A stretch of DNA of 64,000 nucleotides from Cladobotryum mycophilum (lineage: Eukaryota > Ascomycota > Sordariomycetes > Hypocreales > Hypocreaceae): contig CM071589.1 of assembly GCA_036429605.1 (NCBI GenBank), positions 5,084,001-5,148,000 of the forward strand. The letters are read 5' to 3'. The notes below the pieces were generated by a model. It worked only from the letters and a program-made list of their open reading frames with translations, did no database searches and was not told where the DNA came from. Positions 55,741-64,000 of the stretch are shown here, one piece after another; the stretch's first letter is position 1, and each line of letters begins with the position of its first letter. The position numbers and the translations under genes were made by a program.

Positions 55741-58700
55741 CTATTCCTGGGATACTATGTCCCCTCCATCACCGACTCCTGTTTCTGCAGATTTCTGATC
55801 GACGTGAAGTCTCTTTGCATTTCTGTCTCGATCATGGGTCTCGGGTACTCGCTTCTTGTCCTTTTCGCGGGTGCCATCCTTGGCAGCTCTTCGGGCCTCG
55901 CGATCCTTTCGCTCGTTTTCTTTGCGGAGCGCCTTGGATTCAAACTCGTGCCAATCACCACCAATGTCTGCCAGTCTAATGTCAAAGTTAGCCAAATCCG
56001 TTTGCTTAGAAAAGTAAAGTAAGGATGATGATGATGGGACTCACTCTATCGCCTGCCTGGGTAGCGGCTCTTCGGTAGTAAAGTACGGGTGCTGTAGAAC
56101 CATTGCGGCGGTCGGTCGCTTAGCTGGATCGTAAGAGAACATTGATGCCAGGAGCTCAAAGGCTGCCGGTGACACCCTGTCCTCATACTTTTCCGCAAAG
56201 ACATTCTTCCGCTTTACGGTAGGTCGAAGAAGTTCGAACCAAGCCATGTCCACCAGGCCCGGCCAGTCTTGCAGATTGGGTGTTCCGAGTACATTATATA
56301 TCTTCTCCAGTTGACTGAGCTCGGTTCCGTCACCAGCAAAAATGGCATGTCGTGTGAAAATCTCCACCATGACACAGGCAGCGCTCCAGACGTCAACCGC
56401 GGCCGTGTACTTTGTTTCGCCTAGGAGTAGCTCTGGTGACCGGTACCAAATGGTAATAACGCGATTCGTATAATCCAGTTGATGTCTCTTGGCATAGAAA
56501 CGAGCCAGACCAAAATCGGCCAGTTTAAGCACTCCATTGCTGCCGACTAAAATATTCGCTGCCTTGATATCTCTATGGAGCACGCTTCGTTCGTGCAGAT
56601 AATTCAGCCCATCAAAAAGCTGCTTGGCCATATGCTTCTTCTGCGAACCATCAAGACTAAACGAAGGATGGTTGAGTAGACCAGTGAGATCATGAGAGAG
56701 GTACTCGAAGACCATGAAACAATCATTCTTCTCGACCATGACTTCCTGGAGATTCACAATGTTGGGGTGGCGCAACGATTGAAGTAACTTGATTTCTCGG
56801 ACCGCGGTCACAGGAAAGCCGTCTCGTTCTCCCTCCATACGGATTCGCTTGAGGGCAACAAGCCCTTCCGTATAGACATTGCGTCCTTTGAAAACCTTGC
56901 CGTATGTACCTGAGCCTACGACTGATTCGTTTCCCGGCTTTCTGAAAAAGACAGATTCGGAATCAATCAAATCGGCAGGCAGGGTTGGTCTAGGCTTCGG
57001 CCTTCTCATAATCTTTGTCACCTTTCGTGTTCGTGGAGTCATCTTTGGCCCGTCAGCAGATTGCCTCAGCTCTCGCCTAGAGCGTGCTGACGACGGTTCT
57101 GTCGGGGCACTTGGGGGAGGCTCCCGATCACGATTGTCGTTTTGTATCGGTAATCTTCTTTGAGGAGCGGCGTTAAACTTTTGCGAAATCTCTGGTTTTG
57201 GCGCAGTTGGTGCAGGCTTTGATGAGGGCTTGAAAGCGAAGCTGAACTTGGCCCCGCCAGCAGACCCAGAAGGCTTCGTAGGGGGGTTTTGTTGTAGGGT
57301 TTGGGGTATCATCGTCGGGCTTTTCTGGGTTGGGATCATCTGTCTGAGCATCATCGGGGTGGTCGAAATAGTTGCTGTCTACATCTTTGTTCTCAATATC
57401 CTCTGTAGCTTCATGCTGAGCACTCGAGGTACTCGGCCGCCTATTCGTATCTTCCTCATGTGAAAAGTGGTTACCTCGTGGTGCTTGGTTAGAGTTTCGG
57501 GAAGCGGTCTTGAAGTTGGAGCCTCGATAGCCACCGCGGTTTGAAAAGGCACCTCCACGAAATCCACCGCCACGATTACTCCTATAACCGCCTTGGGGAC
57601 CAGATGGGGCGGCATAAGGTGGTGAATGAGAGGAGTTGTGATAATGACTCTGTGGACCAGTTGGAGGGCCATTTGCTGAGTTGTAGTTTCCACTACCATG
57701 ATGATGTTGGGAATATTGTCTATTCAAGTTAGTTGATACATAAGCCACAAGTTTAAAGGATTCAAACTCACTGTTGGGATGAATACTGATGCCCACCCCA
57801 CCCTGAACGACCTGACCCGTACTGGGGTGAGTTATGATAGGAATCTTGATGTTGTGGAGATTTGGAATATTCCCGATGATCATGTCCGTGGTGAGATTGA
57901 TGCGAATATGTGGGATTGTATCCTCCTCGGTGGCTGCTTCGGGATGTCATGTCGTCGTCGATATCTGACCGTGTAGGAGGCTCTGCAAAATCTTCACGTT
58001 TCCGCTCCCGATGAGATTTGGGAGATGTTGGTCCTTGGCCTAGTTGGGATGGCCGTCGATCAAAGTCCTTTGAGTGACTAGCTGCTGGGCCGGTTGGGGG
58101 ACCTGCACGGGATGGAAATCCTTGATGACTAGACGACAGGCGTCTGTCCTTGGATTGTGGCGAGCGACTTCGCGACGTATGACGAGGTACTTCGGATCGT
58201 TGATGTCGCGAGTCGCGTGAAGCGTGTTCCGCCCCAATCTCCGAGCCCGGTGGTGATCTCGATAATGATCTTTGCCTAGATTGATGAGTATCTTCTGACT
58301 GGTTTGGCGATTTGCGTGATGGACGACGGCGTCGAAGTGCAGCCCGCCAGTCGTGAGGAGAGCGCCGTCGCTTTTTTGAATCAGACTTTGACCCTTGCTC
58401 CCGACCACGACGAGATGGACTATGTTGTTTCTTGTGTCGTTTTCGATGGGATGAGCTAGGCGAGTGGCTTCGGCTCCTGTGCCGCTTGGCCGAGGATGGC
58501 GAGTCACGGCCCCCGCGTCCACGACTCCGGCTGCGTTGAGAGGATCTAGTATCCAGCTCCGGACGCGCCTTATTGTCCCGATATCGAGGAATCAAATCGC
58601 CTTGATCCGTAGGATGACGCGAAGATGCTGACGTATCCTGCCTGACCTGATGTCCACTGCGCTCCCGTGAGCGATGGCGGTCGTGCGCGGCAGGCTCTCG

Positions 58701-58895
58701 TGAAGGACGATGACGGGCTCTATGGTCTGAATCGTGACGGGACCCGTGGGGAGGAGATCCTGGCCTATCCGAGGATGTTACTCCTCTACCGGTTCGAGCC
58801 CGATCTCTGTTTTCATCGCTTCCTCCGTCGTCTTTCATTGCAGCATATCGAGGGCGACGCGGAGGCTTTGGTGTATGCCACATTGGGAGCCGCAC
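55741..58895 (-). CDS. ctk1: CTD kinase catalytic subunit Ctk1 (CDK12-like)
   Basis: Cyclin-dependent kinase that phosphorylates Ser2 of the RNA polymerase II C-terminal repeats during elongation. Exons are 58895-57772, 57719-56045 and 55975-55741, with introns of 52 and 69 nt. Roughly the first 600 residues are Arg/Ser-rich and then Gly/Asn-rich, as in Ctk1/CDK12. The kinase domain spans about residues 640-920: Gly loop VGSGTYGKVFKG, VALKRIRM, the PSTAIRE-equivalent PVTAVREIKLLQ, catalytic loop VLHRDIKAANIL, DFGLARFYAKRHQLDYTNRV with the T-loop Thr, and WYRSPELLLG. The C-terminal exon (LADIGGDWHEFESKALRKEN) is the conserved Ctk1 extension. A frame break lies on the G6 run 57281-57286; here one base fewer gives 1011 codons and NPTTKPPTKPSGSAGGAKF. 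The start could instead be the ATG at 58838. Confidence 0.92.
57281..57286. other. Frame break at G6 run in ctk1 (surplus base)
   Basis: Going down the minus strand, the frame reads PNPTTKPP into the run and TKPSGSAGG out of it in the other phase. Removing one base joins them. This is opposite in sign to the other seven breaks. Confidence 0.7.
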
Positions 58896-60906
58896 CTCAT
58901 TTGAGTTTTTAGCGTTGGCGGTGGTAGGAAGAGCCGCGACTTAGCCGGATGGACAGGGATTCGAGGTCAGTTGAGTCCCACTGGCTGGTACGTGACAGAT
59001 AACCTTGCGATAATATTCGCAGGGGGAATGTGACTGGAGGGAATAAATAGAGGAAGAAAAATAGGCGCCGAGAGGGGGATGGGTGCAGTCGTGTCGTGAA
59101 GCAGGACTCGAAAAGGGTTTTTCTGTCTGTTCACGCCTGTGGCTGGGGGTTGGTAGAGAGGTGAGATGCAGTGCACATCACAGCTACCAAAGCCCGAGCC
59201 GAGTTCACCTGACGAGTGCTCTGAACAAGCCCCTCCTCCAATCCAATCCAGTCCAGTCCGGTCCAAAAATCACCCTCTCGCGTTTGCACTTGCAGGAGTT
59301 TGACGTATCTCCAGTCCTCAGGCACTTCCTTGCATTTCAGTCTCAGGAGGAAGGCGAGGAAATAAAATCAAGGCGGTTGCCTGGACCTTGTCGATGCATG
59401 TCCCAGCCAAGGCCAGCAGACCCAATCGTCAAAAGCATTATATACGAATCCTTGCGGATATTTACGAGACCCTACCTTTGACCTTTCCTCCCTAGTATGA
59501 ATGCGAATGCATTCTGTCAAACCGTAAAAATCCATCAGTACGTTGATGTACAGCCCACGCAACACTTGGTCGATGAATACAAAACCCATGACCCGTCGCG
59601 TGAAGTTCCTTTTTGAAGGGGAAAAATATGGCCAATTCCTCACGCGCCATAAACGTGGTTGAATGACGAGGTGTTTGCAATAACGCGGCCATGTGCTAGG
59701 GGCAGTTGGCGAGAGAAGGCTGCTCATAATGGACTGTTGTTTTTTGTTCAGAATAGGTCAAAACAATGTCGAGAGACTTCAAGTGTCGTGCCTTGCTAGG
59801 ATTTTGGTTGTTGCATCGTCCTTGAAAGGACGGTATTCTCCACAAGATTTACCAGCAGTGATTTGGCCATGGGTATTCTCAGGACTGGTGAGGGAGCCTG
59901 CAGCCTGCAGAGTGGCCCCAAAAGATCAGAGTGGGTAGGTAGGTCTTACGCCCAGTCCTGGTTTGCCGTTCTAACATGCGCCATTTGGACATCAAAGCCG
60001 TCCATCCAGACGTGCCAAACCATCAAAGAGGGATTCCGAATATATCCATGAGGTGAGCGGGGCGCTATCATATCTGGCTCAATGGGTGGATCAAACTCCA
60101 ACGGGGAAAAAAAAGGCCAAGCCCATAGTTTGTGACCGCTCTCGCAGAGTCAGTCGTCTGCACTATGCCATGCCTGCAGCAGCTCTAGCTGTTCAAGGCG
60201 GCAGTCATTCTCAAAATTCCTCAAACAATGGCCACTGTTGTCGTATAGTCTCAAGGGTTGGAGAGGGTTGTGGCATGATGATGCTTTACAGGTCAGGCGC
60301 AAAGATTGAGATTGCGTGGAACACACAATGACAGATGCGCCAAGTCACGTGTAACTGTCTAATTACGTACTCGGAAGCCGGGGATGGTTTAATCCGGTAG
60401 CTCTGAAGCCTCGGCACACACCCAACGGTGAACACCCTAGATCTGAATGTCGCTAATTAATATATCGCTTGTCACAGGCTTGAAGATCTGAAGTGCGTTG
60501 TTTGTTATTAGAGGAAATATATAATTTGTCATTCGTAGTCCTTATCCAACAAATCCTATGGCCTTGATAGATTACATCATTCAGACACCATCATTTACCA
60601 ACCGATATCACCTAATTTAAGGCCAAGAGGAGGAGAGACATGCCCGCCAACACTGCCGAGGTCTGCAATTTTGTAATCTAAATTTCCAACGTAATCCGGA
60701 TCATGGTCTTGCCTCGTGCAACCTTTTGACGGTCGTAAATAGAAGATTACCAGTAATAAACCACACTCATTTCTTCTGCACCTGTTCCTGCTACCTTATC
60801 TTTACTACCTAGTACTTATCTTGCCTACGTACCTACAAGTAGTAGTCTGACTTTGATCTTAGTCATCTGAATAGCCTCATTGCAAGCAAGCAAGCAAGCA
60901 AGCACC
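58896..60906. promoter_or_regulatory. Divergent upstream region of ctk1 and the esterase gene
   Basis: About 2 kb between opposite starts. Short frames at 59083-59727 have no codon bias. TACCTA motifs occur near 60815-60840, and a GCAA tandem ends just before the esterase ATG. No RNA gene was identified. Confidence 0.5.
60882..60904. repeat. (GCAA)n tandem repeat next to a start codon
   Basis: Five perfect GCAA units end two bases before the esterase ATG at 60907, so they form the last part of its 5' leader. Confidence 0.9.
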
Positions 60907-62410
60907 ATGGAGTGGTTTGGGAGAGCAAAGATTGACTTTGTCCATGCCCCGGCGCCTAGGACGATCAAGGAAAAAGATGGAAGCGAGACGGATCTGCTCA
61001 AGATTTGCGAGACGACCACACCGCCGTGCAATCTGAATCCTCTGTTATTCAATGGCCATATGCAGACCTTCTGGACAGCCACCAACCCTCATGGACCTCC
61101 GATTCACTATCGTCGCAAGATCTTTGAGTCGGACCACGAAGAGTATGCAGGAACGTTTGCTGTCGACTTTGTGGTAGATCCCCACAAAGAGACCGATGAT
61201 ACCTTACCTCACCGGACCGTCTACTACTCGGAGGAGCAGTTTGCCAACATTGGCTCGGACGACAGCAAGCCCATGCTCGTCGTTTTGCATGGCCTGTCTG
61301 GCGGCTCTCACGAGGTCTATTTGAGACACGCAATTGCGCCTTTGGTAGCAGACAAGCGATGGGAGCTTTGTGTCGTCAATTCTCGAGGCTGTGCCCAGTC
61401 TAAGATTACTACCGGCGTCTTGTATAATGCTCGAGCCACTTGGGACATTCGGCAGACAGTGAAATGGCTGACCAAGACATTTCCAAATCGACCGCTCTTT
61501 GGCCTCGGGTTTTCCCTGGGCGCCAATATTCTGACAAACGTATGTTTTCTTCTCTTTTATCATGGCATCTGTTAACATTCGCAGTACTGTGGTGAAGAAG
61601 GCTCCGATTGCCTCCTCAAGGCAGCCATTGCCTGCTCAAACCCATTTAACTTGGAGGTTAGCAGTAAGGTGCTCGGAAATAGCCTCATTGGCAAGGAAGT
61701 TTACCTGCGTGCCATGGGCAGTAAGTCGTTTTATTCGTGGCTGCCTGGCTGATACTAACTTGTATAGTGTCTATGAAGCAGTTGGTTGAAACGCACCGGA
61801 AGGAGCTGAAACAGTTTACCAACCTTGATCTGGACTCTATAGATAAGATTACCTATCTGTTCGAGTTTGACAGAGAGGTTCAGTAAGTGCTTCTATGTAT
61901 AGGGGGTTGAACGAAGCTCATCATCGACAGATGCCCAACCTGGGGATACCCTACCGAGACTGCGTACTACCGTGATGCTTCTTCAACAGATGCAGTTCTA
62001 AATATCAATATACCCTTCATGGCTCTCTCTGCCACGGATGATCCGGTATGAGAAGCACAATGTCCGTCTGCCAAAGCTACGTCTAATAGTCGTATAGATT
62101 GCCGTCAAGGAAGCAATTCCCTATCAAGAGTTTCAACAGAATCCCAACACTATTCTCATCACAACCTCCTTGGGAGGCCACCTGTGTTGGTTTGAGCTTG
62201 GTGGAACTCGATGGCATACTCGTCCGGTATGATTACCCGATGCGATTCCAAGACTACCGCTGACTCTAACAGATTTGCAACTTCTTCAACTACTTTGCAC
62301 ACAAGGTTGACCTTGACAGCATCACGCCCCTGGCTTACCCAAAGGGTCCCACATTCTTCCGCAATACCGAGTATAACCCTATGCGACGAAAGATGAACAT
62401 TCCGCGATAG
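60907..62410 (+). CDS. YheT-type alpha/beta-hydrolase (Eht1/Eeb1-like ester synthase/esterase)
   Basis: Six exons: 60907-61539, 61585-61720, 61768-61882, 61931-62045, 62098-62226 and 62273-62410. They sum to 422 codons (421 residues), the normal length, with no frame break. It belongs to the YheT/AB-hydrolase-4 family, whose yeast members Eht1 and Eeb1 make and hydrolyse medium-chain fatty acid ethyl esters; the third yeast member, YMR210W, is an acylglycerol lipase. Visible motifs are NPLLFNGHMQTFW (family signature near residue 42), VVLHGLSGGSHE near 125, VVNSRGCAQSK near 156, and the nucleophile elbow GFSLGAN with Ser203. The Asp is expected in ALSATDDP and the His is in GGHLCWFE. No signal peptide is visible. 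Which of the three yeast activities applies cannot be told from sequence. The gene is convergent with loc1, 209 bp away. Confidence 0.9.
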
Positions 62411-62619
62411 AAGTTTGTGGACGGTAAGATAGATGGATATAGATCTGATAGATGGACATACGGTCATTTGTAGAATAGAAGCGATAGACACAGCTTCAAA
62501 AGGACATATGAATTGAACATTCAATTGAACTGCTTGAAATGTACCCGGAACATCCCCATAGTATTGAATTATGTCCCAACTCCGAGCGCCTAACAATGCA
62601 AAGCAAACGATCCCATCCC

Positions 62620-63272
62620 TCACGCGAAAGCCACCCTCTTTCTTGACTTGCCCGCCTTGGTCCCGGCCGACGATATTTTTTTGAGGTTGTCGTCATCGCC
62701 ACCGCCCCTGCGCTTGCGCTTTCTCCTCAGGGACTCTTTCGTATCCTCTAGCTTGGTCTTCCTCTCCTCCGCCTTCTTCTCGGCCTCTACCTTTCTCGCC
62801 TCACGGATCTCCTCCATCTGTCGGGCCTTGATCATCTTGGATTCAATGTGGCCTTCCTTTTCGGCCTGGACAAGCGAAAGAATAGTGGTCATGCTCTCCT
62901 GCCTCAATTATTAGCAAACGTATTCCTAGCCCAGGCGCAAATTTGTTTACGAACCTTGTCGTCGACGAAAACCTTGCCCTTCTTCTGTCCCTTGGGCTTG
63001 ATGACTCCGACGGGGGTGATCATGTTCAAGGTAGGGATACCAAGCTCCGCCTCGGTGTAAACCTTCCTCTTGGGCTTCTTGAGCAGCGCAGCGCGATTCT
63101 TTTCCTTTACTTGCTGCGAAACCGCGGGACCCTTTGGCTTCTTCGACTTTGAGATCCCCTCGGTGTCAGATCGCTTGCCGCCGCCTTTCCCACCGCCTTT
63201 CCCAGATGGGCCGGCACCTCCTTTGGGCGCCGCATGTTTGTTTTTGATCGTTTTTGTTCTGTTTGGAGCCAT
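62620..63272 (-). CDS. loc1: 60S ribosome assembly and mRNA-localisation factor Loc1
   Basis: Small basic nucleolar protein that takes part in 60S subunit assembly and, in budding yeast, in ASH1 mRNA localisation. Exons are 63272-62955 and 62898-62620, with a 56-nt intron (donor GTTCGT, acceptor GGCAG). They give 199 codons, a typical size. The basic N-terminus MAPNRTKTIKNKHAAPKGG is followed by the signature TEAELGIPTLNMITPVGV and KPKGQKKGKVFVDDK, interrupted by the intron, then ESMTTILSLVQAEKEGHIES. The second half is a charged helix or coiled coil (KMIKARQMEEIREARKVEAE), ending in a Lys/Arg-rich tail. No frame break is present. Confidence 0.9.
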
Positions 63273-64000
63273 TTTTTACGTTTTTTGTTGAAGACGTAAA
63301 GTTGAAGCTGTATCTGGGACTTTCTGGGTAAGAAGCTTCTTTCTGTCGCGCAAAAAAATTTGGGCCCGATAAGCTTATCGCCCCACCATAATCTTATCGG
63401 GTGCCGATTGGCGGGTTGGCCGTCTGCACTTCCCAACGACCCCACATGTTGCATCGAAGAGCCTCTTGAAGCATATGTAAAATGAATACTCGGTGTAAGT
63501 AAATTCGGAGCTGAGATATAGAGACGATTCAATTTAAGAGAAATTTATTTATATAAAATCATGTGTGACTAATTGGCACAGTTAACTTGCCCGTTTGAAC
63601 GCATAACGAAGCGACCTAACATCTCAACTACAGTGTCCCGCTCAGAGATACCTACCGTAGGTAGTGTAAGAAACTCCGGAGAACCTCATGGGAAGCTTAA
63701 TTGTAAGCGTAGCCTATGCAAGAGACAAATCCGACAGAGACTCATCACAATCTGCAAGTGAAATGGCGACGAATGACTACATATGACTTGTCAAGGTTCT
63801 GGTGATCTCTGCTAACTTCAAGAGGAACCTTTCACGGACTTACTCAAGGAGTCTATGATGGTAGTACAGACGCCAACCAACTGTCGTTGCCTTGCGGTCC
63901 ACCCATCTCTGGTTTTCATGAAGCGCAACGTGTGTCTACGACGAAGGAACAAAAGGGCATAGAGGCACTTGCTACCAACCGGGCTTACCTATGAACAAGG
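63273..64000. other. Gene-free right edge of the window
   Basis: The left part is the leader and promoter of loc1, including a cluster of GATA sites. No gene is visible up to the window end, though one could begin beyond it. Confidence 0.5.
63365..63401. promoter_or_regulatory. Cluster of GATA-factor sites with nested inverted repeats
   Basis: GATAAGCTTATC (63368-63379) is a perfect palindrome with two opposed GATAAG sites. A third site, CTTATCGGG (63393-63401), is the exact reverse complement of CCCGATAAG (63365-63373). Paired GATA sites bind AreA/NIT2-type nitrogen regulators and other GATA factors. It lies about 90-130 bp upstream of the loc1 start. Confidence 0.55.

Noticed and set aside
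9980..57286. Programmed ribosomal frameshifting as the reason for the frame breaks
   Set aside because: Eight sites in seven unrelated genes, most with no slippery heptamer, and with breaks in essential conserved proteins, fit homopolymer miscalls better. It is kept as a test rather than a claim.
59368..59727. 119-residue minus-strand open frame upstream of ctk1
   Set aside because: No family resemblance and no codon bias; it overlaps similarly long frames on the other strand.

Overview
The window is nuclear DNA of a filamentous ascomycete, most likely a Sordariomycete of the order Hypocreales (inferred). The signs are short spliceosomal introns of about 45-190 nt with GTAAGT-like donors and CTAAC/CTGAC branch sites, a C-ending codon preference, dispersed TAGGTA/TACCTA intergenic motifs, a HET-domain gene, and proteins that read as orthologues of fungal Ded1, Pre1, Rrp9, Ulp2, Spc3, Xrn1, Hat2, Pmp3, Ctk1 and Loc1. 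I support 18 protein genes and no tRNA, rRNA, CRISPR array, transposon or virus. Protein identities come from recognising motifs by eye, since no search was run.

Layout. 1-3574: gene-free, rich in simple repeats. 3575-5267 (-): single-pass membrane Ser/Thr-rich protein. 5268-7960: gene-free. 7961-10097 (+): DUF676-type lipase. 10300-13017 (-): HET-domain protein. 14162-15993 (-): membrane-anchored, degenerate AMP-binding protein. 17492-19697 (-): Ded1. 21837-22667 (-) and 23017-24789 (+): proteasome beta-4 subunit and Rrp9 on a shared upstream region. 25197-29390 (-) and 30166-31004 (+): Ulp2-like SUMO protease and signal peptidase subunit Spc3, divergent. 31349-35828 (-) and 36570-38168 (+): Xrn1 and Hat2/Msi1, divergent. 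38803-41256 (+): F-box-like protein with an acidic tail. 42943-45162 (-): inactive-looking ERI1-type exonuclease fold joined to an RRM and two RanBP2 zinc fingers. 45163-53247: about 8 kb holding only Pmp3 (49790-50202). 53248-54831 (+): unrecognised low-complexity protein. 55741-58895 (-): Ctk1 kinase. 60907-62410 (+): YheT-type esterase. 62620-63272 (-): Loc1. 63273-64000: gene-free, with a GATA-site cluster.

Functionally this is ordinary chromosome, with a loose excess of RNA-metabolism genes (Ded1, Rrp9, Xrn1, Ctk1, Loc1 and the RRM/zinc-finger protein). I see no biosynthetic cluster or defence island. Gene models were assembled by hand from open frames and splice signals, and most were checked by whether the summed exon length is a multiple of three.

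The strongest unexpected signal concerns sequence quality. Seven of the 18 genes contain a one-base frame break, eight breaks in all, and every break falls on a mononucleotide run of five or six bases. Seven look like a missing base and one like a surplus base. Allowing for these breaks makes every affected gene a whole number of codons. The biologically most interesting items are two apparent pseudo-enzymes (the degenerate exonuclease at 45 kb and the degenerate AMP-binding protein at 15 kb) and unusual exon structures: a start codon split by an intron in the proteasome gene, a 5-nt first coding exon in xrn1, and a GC-AG intron plus a 14-nt microexon in the Ulp2 gene.
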